A DNA stretch of 64,000 nucleotides from Pholis gunnellus (lineage: Eukaryota; Chordata; Actinopteri; Perciformes; Pholidae): positions 16,943,806 to 17,007,805 of the forward strand of contig OU342815.1 in NCBI GenBank assembly GCA_910591455.2. The letters run 5' to 3'. The notes under the pieces are model-generated. The model saw only the letters and a list, made by a program, of their open reading frames with translations, ran no database searches and had not been told where the DNA came from. Of this stretch, positions 35,422-50,100 are shown piece after piece. The stretch's first letter is position 1, and each line of letters begins with the position of its first letter. The position numbers and the translations under genes were made by a program.

Positions 35422-37899
35422 GTAAGGAGAGCAACTCTTGCCTTAGCTCACTTTCCAGTGCGCCTTATTATAAATGCATGACCATATCTGCATCAATGCA
35501 GTCAATTATATTGATTTCAACAGGTCAGAATGGGTAGCAGGGATCTGTTTCGTATTCACATCCTGGTTTTTTTCAGACCCCTTTGTCCACATGGGAAATA
35601 CTCTAACTTGGAGAAAGATAATGAGCCAAGGTCTCTAAGGAAACTTCCCTTATGCTGTTCAATCTTCCCCTGTCAATTGTTTGTGTCCCTCTGGGCCCTC
35701 AGAAATATTTTAATGACTCTTTAAATGTTAGCTAAAGGAAAGCATATAGAGTCGCCATCAGTCCAGCCGATGCTCACAAAGACAAATGCATTTTGCAAAA
35801 TCTTAGTGTTCAAGTTTCCCTTTCACCTCTGTTTGTTTCTCAGTTACTAGTGAAGAAATAACTGCATGGCCTGTACCTTATTCTGTATTTTGGGCCAGTC
35901 AATTTCCCAAAAGACTATTCCCATTTTGTTTCGGCAGTAAATGCCTCGAGCTCTTTAAAAGTATCTTGTCCAACTGAAAATCCAAACTTTTGAAACTGCA
36001 GCAAGTGCCAAACTGAAGGTATCATAATAATAAAATATAGATGCGCTGACACCAAACTGTAGTATCCTCAGATCAAAACCTTCACGTTGCATCAAAACCT
36101 CTCTCGTTCTGTTCTGTCAGAACACCTGAGGGATTGAAATTGTCCTCTTGTTATATAGTGAACAACAAATTCAGAATTGGCCTACTTCCACCTCTTTTTT
36201 CACCTCCATTGTCCTGGTTTTGTCTCCATACCAATTAACTACGGCACAGTCCAGTTCAAGATGGAGACTGATTACAGCATAGTGGCTATCCAACTGTGTC
36301 CATGCAACTCTGACTATAAGCAGTCCTTGTTTGACCATGTTTAACTCCCCACTTTCCCTGGGTATACGTGTAGAAAATCTATGGTTCATTGGCAGGAAAA
36401 TGCCCGGGGCTTTAATCTTCTTTTATGTAGTGTCTTTCAAAATGTCAAGTGCTTTACTCAATGAAGTTACTGCTTGTGGGTGCAATTACGATCCGTGTGC
36501 TATCTTATCAGTTGTGATCTCTCATGACATAATAAAGATTTATAAAGAAGTCTGTTGAGGAGAAGAATTGTGTTTATCATTTTGTTTTTACTGCAATTGA
36601 TTGTACGGCCATGTTTACAGTGTGAGCATAAATTGTGTGAGAAGCTAGTGCTAGTGTGTCACCCAAAGCATGATGGGTTCTGTAGTGTAAAAAACAAACA
36701 TGAATATTTGTCCCCAGAACGCTGACGTTTTCCTCCGTTATCTTCAATATTCCTGCTAAGATCCAGTGACCGTGCCATAAACCTGTGTTTGTAAAAGGCA
36801 AAGGACTCAAAGGGTTTACGAGCAGTACCGGCAACACAAAGATAGTGCAAAGATAGCATATTAGCTAGCTGAAAACCAAATCTTCAAGTAGGGGTTAATC
36901 TTGAACTCACTGTTCCATCTATCTCACGGGAATGCGATTATCAAGAGAAAGGGCAATAACTGTAAAAGAGAAAACAAAAAGATAAATGACCTCAAGCAGA
37001 CAGAATAGTCAGACAGTTCTAACATCTCCTACTCTTGTTTAGATTGTGTTTAAATGTTTGAGAGGCCTGGCTGTAAGCACAATTAATTGTATCTTTCTTG
37101 TTTGAGCTATGCAGTGTTTCCTCCATCCTCCACTCTACTTACAACTCCACATAAAGTCTCCATGGGTTGTGACTTTACATGATCCTCTGCTGGAAGAACC
37201 CAAAGGTCCCCCCCAGCCCTTCTCTGTCTCTCTATCTCCCCCTGCAAGGCCCTTGGTGGCCCATATCAGGGTTATGGAGGTGATTACATCATGTAGGTCG
37301 TGCTGACAGCCGCCCACAGCATTAAGGAAGAGGAGAGAGGGAGGCTGCTGCCTCCATGATTAAGCTGTCAGCCCTCTCCCGTCCTCACTCATCCGCTATC
37401 CTCCGATTTACCATTAATATTTAAGGCATCGAGGTGAGAGGGCCTGAGGGAAGGTGTGAAGATCTGGGGAGGTAAAATAGTTTAAATCCCCCTCACTACC
37501 AGGGAGCCAGCAAGAGGAAGTCAATCCCCACCATATTAGACACAGCCTGGTATCAGTCCGATACAGCAGCACACCATGTAGCTGCCTATCAGACTCGCAC
37601 ACTGGTTCGAGTTCCGGATATGAACCGCTGTCAGTCAGTCCTGCCCAATGCACATCTTAAAATAATTTCAACTCCTCCAACATGATTGCCTGATGATGAG
37701 TTTGCCAGAAATATAGCTGGTCGTATGATATGAATTTGAATGTGAAGTGGAAATTGGGGTGTATATTTATGGGTGAGTTATTCTCAAAAGCCAGTAAACA
37801 ACCCTTGTAAAGAGAATGAGGTGAGTGGTTTTGTAGCAGAGGAAGGTTAACCACAAGTAGCCTACACAGTGGTGGCCTGCCGGCATTAAAACCCTGCAC

Positions 37900-38101
37900 C
37901 CTGTGGCATTCTTTACATTTGTGTTTTCACCGTGGTCAGCACCGATCCAACACTGGTGTGTGTTCCCCCTCGCTCTCATCCATTCTGCATAATCCCAACA
38001 TTTTTGAAGTGCCCTTGAGAAAGACACAGAAGCCCTAGAACGGCTTACTCACTGTCAAATATTGTGGGTAAGAGCCTCCGCCAAATGACCAAAATGTAAA
38101 A
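37900..38101 (+). repeat. Fish SINE/LINE-type repeat with L2-like tail
   Basis: Contains tcaccgtggtcagcacc (37927), shared with 22711; then cccttgagaaagacacagaa (about 38012), resembling the cccttgagcaaggcac motif of many fish repeats; then taagagcctccgccaaatga and aaaatgtaaa (38070-38098), resembling the ataaaagcgtctgccaaatga tail of L2-type elements and their SINE partners. Family name not assigned. Confidence 0.55.
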
Positions 38102-41100
38102 TCTATTGTTGAGAGGATGGAAAGTCTTCAATGCCAAAAACAAAATAAATGGCAATCACATTCTACACCAGGGGCAGGGGTGGACGTAACACATTGCATT
38201 TACTTTTGTCACAGTGAAAAGTCGTTTCGTGGTGTACTTTCAGCTTACTTTTCTTTGTATGTTTTAATAATGGTAATTATACTACTCTAAGTACCTCTTA
38301 TGGCAAAGCCTTTAGACTGTGTTAGCTCTAACTTCATTTACTTTAGTATATCGATGTACTTTGCTACATTTTGGCAAATTATTACCTGTAAAAGCATGCT
38401 GAATTAGCTATTAGCATATCCTGATTGCACTCCACCCATAGTTGTACAGACAACTATCACTGGATTGATTTGGACTGAAAAAAAAGTTGTGTATGAAACA
38501 AACTTGTGAGATAAGGTTGTTTTACGACAACAGCCACGTTTGAAGCACAATATAATATTTCTTGGGATCAGGTTCAAAAGTAAACATTTAACACACTCCT
38601 CATCTTCTTTACAACACTTCCTAGCTAAGCACATGTGGGATTTTAATGTTCACAAATGCCACATTTTTTGCAATTGAGAGACACAGTAGATATGGTAAAA
38701 TGGTTTTCATTGAAAGGGAAAAATTAAGGGAAAAGAGTGAGACGCTTCAATCAATTAATTAATTGTGCTTGGTCTCCCTCATCACGAATGTATTTCCCTG
38801 CAGTTCCTCACCCCAGGCGGCTCCACCTCACTGGAAAGCTGAAAACAGGTGTTTGCACACTGTAAACATGATCATACGTCTTGGTCATGCCCAGCCTTCA
38901 GTGGAAGATGCCCTTTGATTATTTTACCTGCTCTGCTTGGAGAGTAAATAGAGTTTCAATTGGCCCACAAGGGGAAACCATGCACGGTGGACTGTTATGT
39001 TTGTTAATGACTTTACTCAATGTGGGAATATCCTCAGAGTCAGAAAACACATTCAGCCTCAAAGCTTTTACTCATTAGATTTATGCATATTGAACAGTAA
39101 TTGATTTATTCTATACCCTGTCTTTCAAGGACTTTGATTCTGCAAAGTTTTCCTCCAGTAAAAGTTAATAATTGTGCGTGCTTGAGAACGCCAACGGCAA
39201 GCTGATTCTTCAGTGGAAAAAGATGTAGGGGGGTTGTTTTCATGAGGCAAAGATGTGTGTCTCTATTCTCAGTCTTTCCCTCCATGTTCTGAAATGCTGA
39301 ATAGTGATGAAGAACAGAGCGTCAGAGGGGTGAGTGAGAGAGAGACAGGGGAGAGGAGAAGGAAAAGAGGGTTGATTTGGCGTCTGCATGCAGCCACAAT
39401 AAGCTCCACTCAGAATGGGCAGACACACTGCTGAAATATGCATGAGTCATTTCCCAGTGGTGGGTGGGGATGGGGTGGGGAGCAGGGAGAGGAACAGTTT
39501 ATTTATTAAATTACATGAAACAGCTTTTAGGGATTAAAAATGCCTAATGTTGCCTTTTGTTTTCACTCATTGGCATTATAATGGCAACTGAGCATAGGCA
39601 GGTTGGACCACAAAGAGCGATGGTTGTCCATCATAAAGGGAGATAATCCTATTTTTATCTATTGTCAGAGATCCCAAGCAGCCAATAAGTCAAATCTACC
39701 GGGGGCATATAAACACGGCATTATGTAAGCAGGGAGCACAATGGTTTACTGCTGCCGGAACACTGCTCAGTCAAATATTAGGCTGTGCAACCTCAATACC
39801 TCACAAGTGCTCAGCTCAGAGCAAGTCATCTGTCTCAGAGTGTGTGTGTGTGTTTGTGCTTGTGAAGAGGTGAGGGGGTGCAGATTACATTTAAAGGAGT
39901 TTTCTTAAATAGCAGCCTGCTACTTTGTCATCACCTGTAATGTAGATATGATGCAGCAATTTGAAAAAAATCAATTAAGTGTCTTCTTTTTGTCAGCCAC
40001 TGCTGAAAACAGGCTTCTTTGCTAAACTTACCTGGACTGCCCATTGAAGGTACTGCGGCGTGTGTCTTACCCCGATGACAATACGGTTGCCATAAAGCCA
40101 CAAAATACAGGACAAGGCAGCAACGTTTGAATAGCAATTGTGTCTAGTAAGATGACACAGTGAGAATGGATTGATTACGTTGAAAAAAAAGAAATGAATC
40201 TGCGTGGCAATGTATTCTATCTTAAAACGTATTATAATCCTACTTGGAATGGTTAGCATTCTGTGTTACAAGGGCTGTTTGTTCATTACAGTCATTTTTT
40301 TACATCGTACATATTATATGTCATATATCCTTTTCTTCTATGGCATCGAGTTCGACTGTTGTACAAAAACGACACCACTTAATTCACATTGTTTAAGTAG
40401 GACTCTGTAGCAATAGAAACAAATGGATTTGTGATTGATAGGCTGGGGAAGCAAAGTATCGTATCCATACAGTTTTGGATTCCAAATCATTTAAGATTTT
40501 ACTACTGTTGCTTTTGCCATCAGCCTCCTACTGTGTTATTCAGTGATGATGCACCACAATAATACCCAGCCCTCTTTATCATTCTCCCAATACAACATGA
40601 GAGAGCTCAGACATCCACTAGTTGACATAAAGTCCTCTGAACAAATAGGTCTGTCAGTTTTGGGGAAGGTTTTCAGAGTATTGCCGTCAGATTCAGGCTT
40701 TGAGTTTGGGGGGAGGGACAGGGCTGAAAAGAGAGAGAAGAGAAGGAGATACAGAGGAAGATAGGAGGCCATGTCGGGGAGTGATTGGATATAACAAACA
40801 TCAAAAACACATTCAACTGCTTACACACCCGAGAAAGCATTTGCACGCCTTCTCAAGCCTCTTTACTTCACCCCAATACTAATCCGTAATCTTTTTTATT
40901 GCAATATTTAACCACAGTAATTGATTGCAACTACACGACCTGAGGCTTATCTCAAAGTACTTCCTGCATCCCTAATACTATTAGCCTTGAGAGTGAGCCA
41001 TGGACAACAGAGAGGAGGCGAGAGAGAGGAAAATCTGTATTTCAGTGTCCTTCATAGCTCAGATAAACTTCTCTAAGGCGTGCTGCTGAGTGATGGCCGG

Positions 41101-42175
41101 CAGCACTGCGAAATGGAGGGGGGGAAAAAGAGGGAATAATCCAGAATCACTCCACTTCTCCCCATGGAGGCTCTAATATAAAAAAGGTATGATGATTTAG
41201 CACACCAGTGTTCGTCTCAGGGACCTCTGCCATAACCGGGCTTAAGCAGTGCCGGGGGATTCCTTAATTGGCTTGTTTCTTGTCAGGGACACACCGAGGC
41301 CAATATCTAATGCGCTCCCACTCGGCTTCTCGCTGACAGCAGAACATATTCTGACAGCTTTTTGGGCTTACCCTCAGCATGTGAGGAATACAGTGTGTGG
41401 CGGAGTTTGAGAGGGGGATCGAGGCGCTGGATGGATGCAAATGGGAAGAAGAGGAGACAATAAGGGAGGGAAGAGTGAGGAGGTTATTAGCGCCTTGCTG
41501 AATGCAGGAGCTGAATATGTGAATATGGGAAGTAGAGGAAAGAAATAGAACATGTTGTTGCTGTACGACAGGCAGAGTTTCTTTTAAAGAGTGAAAAGCT
41601 CGGAAAATCTTGAACATTATGTTTCAAATACAAACAGGTCAAAAGTTCAGTCTAAATAGAGACATTTCTAGATACTATTCAATACTATTTGAAAAATACT
41701 GTTTGTAAACATGTGTGCAGACTTTTGCAATCTGTCTTTATACAATACTAACCTACTCTGCCTCTGATTGGCTTACCCTGATATTCTAACCTGAACCAAT
41801 CTCACCCCCAATGCCTGATTCTGTTTGAAATGTGTTTTATAGTTGCTAAATTACAGTTTTTACAGTTTGGTGTAAGAGAAGCACTCTGTAACACCGCTTT
41901 TTCATGTGGTGTTCTTGCATTTCAACAAGACTTAACAGAGTTGTGGTCTTCTCTGGTGATGTGAGCAGCTGATCACATTGGTATTTGGAATTGACAAGTG
42001 TATCTTTCTCTCTCTTAAGTTGCTTTGGTATGTCTTTCTTCTCATTCTGTTGTCCTCTTCTCCCTGTGTCTTCTGGTTCCCTCCACCTTTCTCTAGTTTG
42101 ACCAACCTTATCCCCTCCCCTTCTCCCCTTGTCCTACCTCTGCTGCATATTGACGTCAATGCACTGGAAGGGAAA

Positions 42176-42180
<5 letters not shown>

Positions 42181-42208
<28 letters not shown>
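42181..42208 (+). repeat. (GT)n microsatellite
   Basis: About 13 GT units in intron 2. Confidence 0.9.
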
Positions 42209-44060
42209 CGTTTGGTTTAAGATGAGCTGACAAATGCTGGAAGAAAACTCTAAACACACAGGCAAAAGGAGACGGGCAACGAAAAAGAAAGACAATGGGA
42301 CAGGGAACGGTTAAAGCCAGGAATCCATTGATTTTTGTATAGGTAGTTAGTCAAGCAGTTACACAGTTATACCTGTACTCCAGCAGTCTATCGTGCATTA
42401 GCACAGACAAGCAGATAATCAGAAGTTATATATTCAGACAGTCATAGTTGGTCATATACATTCACAAGATCAAAATGGCTCTCCAGGCTGATCATTTTGT
42501 ATCTTAGCAAATGTATATACTGCTGTAAAAGTACGTTTGGTAAACTTTTCATTCTTAAACAGCTTGTTATTGTACGGAGAGAACGGATCAAGAACTCTGT
42601 AATACGGGTACAATCTGCTGATACACCCTCATACTCACAGAAACAGGATCATACAAAGCCATTTAGTGCATTGATATTTCTCTGTTTCTTACTCTACACA
42701 TTCAGCTACATAGGGAGTGTTTTCTCAAACGTCTCACACACACACACTATACTATACTATACCATCCTCATGTGCACGTGCACTCCAAAGAAGAACGAGG
42801 TTGCCCAGATAGCGAAAACCTGCTCAAGGTCACAGTGCTTTATCTCCACTAGGCTGTTTACTCCTGTCTGTTTCACTTGACTCGCATCAGAAAAATCATA
42901 TTACAGTGACACTGTGGCATTTCTACCGTATTCCATACCTGAACCTCAACTCTGCAATTCACTAGCAATGAATTAACGGCAGTGCCCGCAGGCTGATCAC
43001 AGCCCCTAAAAAAGACCTTACATCTTGGTCACACCAGACAGGTGCTTGACTAACCTATAAGCAGGAAACATGGACATATTAGTGGAAGTACTTAAAAAAC
43101 GGTGTTGCTGGTTAGAGATTCAACCGGGAATTATAGCACATGTGTTATTGTTTGTACTGTAGATGCTACATTGTGCGCATAATGCTAGTCACACACGATC
43201 ATGTGACTGTAGATGAGCGGAGGCTTTCTGCTCTGTTATTTCGACCTTCAAGCCTTTTAAAATCAGTCTTTCGTTTCAAATTATTGTAATGCCTTCAAGG
43301 CCTGACAGGCATAATCCCACTAAATGACACACCATCTTTATAACGTCTCTGACATTTGAGACGTCTGAGTGGAGAAATCGTTTCAGTGTGATGTAGGAAG
43401 ATTTAGTAATCGTTAATATTTGAGGTTCTAGAAATCTGCACTGGAAATTGCCGTCCATATCTTGATAATTGTATTCGTTTAAGTTTTGGTGGAAAGTATA
43501 GTGTAAGGCTTTATGGTTTTATGTAATTGTTTTAAACAGTAAAATTCTGGAAAAAGCCCTGAATAAAGAAAGGCAAATGGAAATAGTTAGTTATTTCTAA
43601 AAGTACCACAAGCAAAATGCATTGCAAGCTCTGTTTTTTATATTAATCTTTGAAACCTGGTTGACCACATCTTAAACCATGGTGAGTTGTGAACCACAAA
43701 TAGGTCTAAGAAATCTGTCCCCTATTCAGTGTCACTGAAGCAGCTCGAGACAGAACATTTGTGATATAATTTCCAGGAGACTTTCTGTACCAAATTGTAC
43801 ACAAATCTGATTTCAGCTTTCTGAAATACTCTGCATTAGAAAATGATCTTCCTTCAGGATGAGACTCTTTCTATCAACAGCAGAACATCGCTCTTTGTCT
43901 CCCAGATTATGTGTGGTTGATTGAAACAGGATTTTTTCTTTGGAGCTGTCTATAGTCTTGTAATAGCTTTGTGCTAGCAGAGCAATCACAGTGCTCCATC
44001 AAGATCTGACACATCCATTTGTCACACTCTCTGTGGTCTGATAGAAAACCAAGGGAAGAT

Positions 44061-44061
<1 letters not shown>

Positions 44062-44126
<65 letters not shown>
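44062..44126 (+). repeat. (CA)n microsatellite
   Basis: About 32 uninterrupted CA units in intron 2. Confidence 0.97.
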
Positions 44127-44128
<2 letters not shown>

Positions 44129-44837
44129 TGATGTAACTCCCAGTCTACAGTACATATGATGTATTGTATTCTCTTGTCAAAATAGAGCAAAATGCATCGT
44201 CATCTGTTGTATTGTTTGGGCATAGACATGTCTGTGAACCCGGAAAGAGCCATTGAAGAAAATCCAACCTGACACTTTAAAATGGGAAACAAAAAGGTTC
44301 CAAACAGAGATTAATCAACACAAAGTTGACGTTTTATCAAGTCTGATCAATGGAGTCAGGGAAGTGACAAGATTGAATGGAAAATGCATTATTAGTAGTA
44401 GAACTACAAGAAAGTACTTATCACTTTATATAAATGCTTCCTTTTGTTATCAATCAACAATTCTATATGTCCTTTAATATTTTTAGCCATATAAGAGGCA
44501 CAAAACCCACCAAAGCCATCCAAATATAGAACAAATACATGAAATAAAGGAGAGTGTGAGGTTTATTGTATGAGGAATGGGACACCACTTTATGAAATCA
44601 CAAAACTTTGATTGAGACTATTACTGTGGACCGTAAAACAATAATCGTACTCATCGTAAAATGAAATGACATGCTCGCTCCCTGTTAAAGGAAAATGGTA
44701 CTTTTGAACCAAGTCAACGTGTTTGAAAATCACCACCATGCCATTATAAGACAAAAACACATAGCTCTGGTTATCTTGGAATAAAAACTCTTATTTGTCA
44801 GCTTGTAACATATGTTGATTTTCTTATGCTCCTAGTT

Positions 44838-45008
44838 TGTTTTTTGGGGGGCCATTTTATACTTTTACTAGATAGTAGTCTGTAGAAAGATGACAGGAAA
44901 CGAGAGAGGAAGGGGTTGGAGAATCATCAACGGCCCCCTTCCGGACCTGAATCAGGAACATTGCGATTTATGGATGTCGCCTTAACCCCTTGGCCATCAG
45001 GGCAGCCC
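44838..45008 (-). mobile_element. tRNA-derived SINE
   Basis: Read on the - strand, the element starts about 45008 with a tRNA-like head. An A box TGGCCAAGGGG (44986-44996) is followed by gttaaggcgacatcc. A B box GATTCAGGTCC (44943-44953) follows 32 nt further on, normal pol III spacing. The head resembles a Ser/Leu tRNA 5' half (tggccgagtggttaaggcg). The body contains ttcctgtcatctttctac, a motif common in fish SINE bodies, and it ends with an A-rich tail including tataaaatggcc and ccaaaaaac at 44838-44860. It lies antisense to epha6 inside intron 2. Diverged boxes suggest an inactive copy. Confidence 0.7.
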
Positions 45009-45585
45009 TTGGTCACTGGTTTAACCCCACAGCGCTATGCATTGTGGGTTATTTCCTTGAGCAAAGTCTGCAGAATTGTGGATTACAGAAAGGGTGCATA
45101 ACTCTTGCTTGTGTCACAGTGGGACAGTCCTGAGCCCTCCACATAGCAGGAGCCACTTCAGATACAGAGTACCGATCTGATACCAGTGTTTAATTAATAA
45201 GCTGTATGCCTCAATGTGTGAAACCAATCACAATTGCTAACCTAATGTAGACTGGTTTACACATATGACACTATATGTTCAAGCACAGAACATTAGTTGT
45301 GACAAATCAGAAACCCAAGTTTTACGATGCTTTTTATGCAGTGAACTGTATACAGTAAAAAGCCCTTTTCCAGATGAAAGGAAGCTCTTGATTTCCCTAT
45401 ATTTACATCCTCTAATCACACTCATAGACAATTTTCACTCTCAGAGATAATAACCTCATAATCTGTATGACATCTCCCTCCTCCTGCACTCCTTTATCAA
45501 TCACCATATATCCCATCGGTCACCTGTTTCTGGACACATTGATGCATCTCAGCAGGAGTTCATACAATAAAGATGACCACTTTTT

Positions 45586-45782
45586 TGATTGACAGGCCGC
45601 TACCAGAGCTGTATACAGCACCTCTATGTCACTCCTCTGAATTCCAGATATGGTAACTTCCTTTCACCGGTTGCAAAAAAGTCAAGATGATGACGGCCAT
45701 AAACCAAGATGGCGTCGGCCAAATGGCCAAACTCACGGCAGTCCACTAATAGATGGGCGAAGTCTTATACACAGACTATGTG
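45586..45782 (+). repeat. Dispersed fish-type repeat remnant
   Basis: Contains gattgacaggccgctaccag, agatggcgtcggccaaatgg, ggcagtccact and cttatacacagactatg. This combination I remember from many fish loci (agatggcgacggccaaa...tttatacagtctatgg). Non-coding; assignment from memory only. Confidence 0.4.
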
Positions 45783-47077
45783 TGTAACACGTGGATTACA
45801 CCCTTTACCGTCGTTGCAGCTGCAGCTGCTGAAGGTCACGTATCCTGTCATGCCGAAAATTGAAATGGCTCCCTTTCATATTTAAGAAGTGAAATGGTTT
45901 CCAATGGGTTCAAATAATGTGCATCCATATTCATAGTTTGTTTTTACCTTGGTCCCATGAACAGAGGGAGACAGTGCGAAATGTGCCATGTTTAATGCTC
46001 TCTCAGATCCAACTGATATTTGAGCTTATTTATCTTGGTAGCGGAGTAGAGTTAACATATTTCTTTGTAAAACTGCTTACGGGGGAAACAGAAAACCTTA
46101 CATTTCAGCTCATTCAATCTGAATATAGATCACTCGCCTCTCAAATCCCCTCAATCCCGATTCAAAACAGTGGAGGGTATGGACGGATAGGAGTTTTGCT
46201 GCATGTTGTAACAAAATGCTGGGGTAGAAGATTGATCACAGCACCGCAGGACAAAACAGCCTCCTGTCTCCCTCCTCTCTTCTCCCTTTCACCCTTGGTT
46301 TTAATTTACTAAACCCTCAATGATGGCGAAGTCCCCGCATCCAATATCATTTGTCTCCAAGGCTTCCAAAACACACTTGTGAACATCTTATCTGGGGAGA
46401 AAGTGAAGCAAAGACAGATCAATGACTTCCCAGTATTGGGAAGGAAAAAACGCTATTGTACCATCTGTATTCATATTTCAGTGTATCTTATTACTGTTTT
46501 ATAGTTGAAAACATTTGTGCAAATGATTCCAAAGCAACCTTTCTCTGCATGTGGTTGTATCTCATTTATATTCTTCTTCTCAATCTCCTTCAATGATATA
46601 GAGTTGTGGTAAACAAGAGACATGGTCACTTGGCTAAGATTCCTCCCCTGAAGCTCCACGGTTTATCCTCTGTGTCTCTTTTACAAGCAGAGAAAGAAGA
46701 ATTTGAGAGAGAAACATCTTGTTTTTCCAAGTCCCACTCCAGTCTAGATCTTGAATCCTACATGGTGAGGTGTGTGGGAGCGTTTCGGGTCGGATGATGG
46801 TTCCCGTTAGAGGGATTAGGTTTCATCTGAGATTAATGTTTTGTCTGGCATGCTCTCTAAAATGCACTTAACATTTTATACAAATTCTGAGGATGCTGAA
46901 AGCCGTGCCGCACCGCATGCTTTCTCTGCCTTTCTCTGTGCTGCTCCCTCTGTCCTAATTGATCGAGCCGGCCAGACAATCCCGTTTTGTCTGCACTCAT
47001 TTCCAGTCAAGCTTGTTTAAGCGTTGCAGACTGGAGTCAGATGGCTTTGCTAAGGGAAGATGTCTCCTGCTGTCACC

Positions 47078-47111
47078 AGACAGACAGGCAGACAGACAGG
47101 CAGGCAGGCAG
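47078..47111 (+). repeat. (CAGR)n tetranucleotide tract
   Basis: Alternating CAGA and CAGG units, about eight copies, in intron 2. Confidence 0.85.
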
Positions 47112-50100
47112 CAACACACTAACTTTAAACCCAGAAGGCAAACATGAAACAATGTTGTGAATCCTGGAAGTAGCAAAGAACCCTAATGGATATTTGGGCT
47201 AACCTTTACATGCGCATTCATTGAGATGTCAATATAACTGCTTTGTAAAATCTCTTCCCAAAATGTATTGTGTAATGAATGTTTCGTTTTTTATTGAGAC
47301 TGCTTTTTTAGAGGTGTCCATTCGACTGAATGATCATTTTGGAAGCTGCAGCCTGTGGTGCTGTTTGTATTGTATTATACTGACATGAGATTCTCTTATT
47401 TTGTTCACGACATTCATGAGGGTAAGCAACGAAACTCTCTAGTTTCTTCTGAAGATGATTGTCATTATTTTCACAGCAGGGAAAGGTCACTTGTCAGGAA
47501 AATGTATTGGATTACTCGTTTTAAAGTCTATCTGTCTATGTCTTTCAAATAGGAAAGACAATTAAAGGATGGCATTACTATTATCAAAATAGCAGAAGAC
47601 TTGTTAGAGGAATCCATTTTATATTTTGGACCTTTCTTTGGAAATGTGACGGCTTTGAAAGGTAAGTATTCTTTATTTTGTTTTTTTCCCCCATTTTGTG
47701 TTTTACTTTTGCATTTAATTCAATGTCAGGTGTCGCCGGCTGTTCATAGCAAAAACTGTGCTTAAGCTACATCCCACCAACCTAAGCCTACAGTAATCCT
47801 AAATTTCACCTTAACCTTCAATCTTTATCCTAAAGCATCCCTTGAAAACTGTCCTCCAATTTCTTTTCCTTATCTTTTCTATTGTTACGAGAGAAGCTTT
47901 GGCCCTCAAGCATACAGCAGTCCTGCAACACACACACACACACATTCATCCTCACACATTGTTACAAACAGCTCTGCATGCACCACATTCTCTTTACCCC
48001 TTGTCCGCTCTGTCTTACTGTCTTGTGACTCCGGTACTCTTCATCTTCCCGTTCCCCATCCTCTTGATATCTTTCTCCCATTTTATTCCTTTTCACTACC
48101 TCTCTTTCTCAACTCCCTCTCTCTGTCTCTTTGACAGCCTCTTCTTAACAGAGAGCAGCCGACTGTGAAAACAGGCAAGAGGCAATGTGTTGCAGTTGTG
48201 TTTGTGTGTGTGTTACATCCTGTATGTCTGCAGAGGGAGGGCAGTTTAATTAACTAAATGAAACGTTAGAATACAAGTGATATTTATAATGTTACTCCAG
48301 ATGACGCTGTTATTTCACTTATTCTGTTTAATCATAGCTTGTCTCCTCATAATACTGCTGCCCTGAGCTGTACTTTGAGGTATTAATTCAGGAGTTTTGT
48401 GTAGGAAATGAAATGGCTGCTGTAACAACACTTACTTTCTCCTGTCAGACCAAAAAAACAGATTTGAATTTAAGTGAATTGGGGCAGAGAGAGAGTGAAT
48501 GAGATAGTGCTGACCTTCTACAGTTTAAAATGCCAGAGTTGTCTTTATCATTGACTCCAGTGTTTGGCTAAAGTTGATACCAGTTAGATCCCTGCTTTTG
48601 AATCATGAGTGCAGATCAGAAAAAGATTAGCGTTCAATACTGAATAGGTTAAAGGGTAGACAGAACTAAGAGTCTCGGAGATTCTTCTCATTATTTAAAG
48701 ACTCACAGCATAAAGCACAAAATAACATTTGCAGTAGCTCCAAAGAACCCTGTTTGAGAGCTACATTTTTGTTTAGAGCTTAAAAAAAACTCGAAATTGA
48801 ATCCATGTTCTGGGTAGACTCTATTTGTGTGTGTCTGTGCAGCATGCTTTCCTCTACCTGGGTGACCTGGTCTTATCTAAGCTGTCTATGGTTGCACCCT
48901 GCTACCTCACCCACTGGCAAAGTCTGTGTGTGTGTGTGTGTACCGCTGTGTGCAGCCGTCACTGTGATCTCACATCAGTCAGAGGCTGCTGAGCCAAACA
49001 TTGACATTCCAGACTGCCTGCCCGCCTGCCTCTTTGGCAAAAATAGATATGTAAAACGACAAGCTCTTTTCCCCTCGTATTTCCCACGCACAGTTTGCCT
49101 GAGCTGGTGGGGGGGGGGAGAAAAAAAGAAAGGTCTCTGGTCTGTGTCAGCTCAGATGAGACAGAGTCAACGTGTGTGGAGGGGAGTGACATATCACCGT
49201 TTAGGCAAATGAGATAAGAGGAGAAGAGGTTGAACGGAGAGAAGGTTCATGCCCTTATCCAGTGTTAAACCTGCAGGTAGATAGGGTTTTACTGGCATCT
49301 GGGTTTTGAAGCTAGTGATAAATTATAGTGTCGCCAACAGTGAAGATGCTGTTTGTTCATTGTGACTTAAGATCCGGCAGTTTTCGTGTGCAAACGTCAA
49401 GGGATGCAGTGCTTTTGTTAGCCTGAGGGTTGAATTGGCTCTAAGACAATTGTTAGTTCCAAAAAGGCATCGCAATTGAAACAGGGACATTACATGAGTT
49501 TCTCTCACTCATTGCAGAATCGCGCTCTGACCTGACTCTTAGTCGAGCATTATATTTCTGTTTGCTACATTTAAAAAAACTAATTCCTATCACTTTTGCT
49601 CGAAATACACTTTCTTTTGCTACCAAGGAACAACCATATATTTACTTGTAATATGTATTTCATGCTGATAAGACACTTTAACAAGACACAAACAATGTAT
49701 CTGAAGCTGATGGGAATGTCATTTTTGCAGGTATTTGGTCTTTAAACAAATCAGACAAATTATAATTTCAACCCGATGACGGCGCGAGATTAATTAAATT
49801 AGGGGATCACGCAAGTTATTAAAGGTCATCCTGAAGGAGGCATGAATGTGTGCACCAGAAATCATGGCAATACATGCAATAGCTGAGACATTTCATTCAA
49901 AACTATAATATCAATCTGCTGTTGGTGCTACAGGTCAACGTCAGTGCATCACCAAAGTTTTTACAATGTATTGTGAAAAGCCAATATCAGCGTCTTGAGT
50001 TGGGCACTAAAGTAGGCACCACCTACTGAATGGATCTGATCATGAATGTGACACAGTGGATTTCTCTTTTTTTTTAATTAACATTGCAATTAGGAGGTCA

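Noticed and set aside
35422..35537. Continuation of the exon 2 reading region past 35421
   Set aside because: The 65-nt exon length, GTAAGG donor and phase match to exon 3 show that this is intron read-through.
37603..37615. B-box-like ggttcgagttcc suggesting a tRNA gene
   Set aside because: No A box at the right distance and no cloverleaf stem; likely chance.
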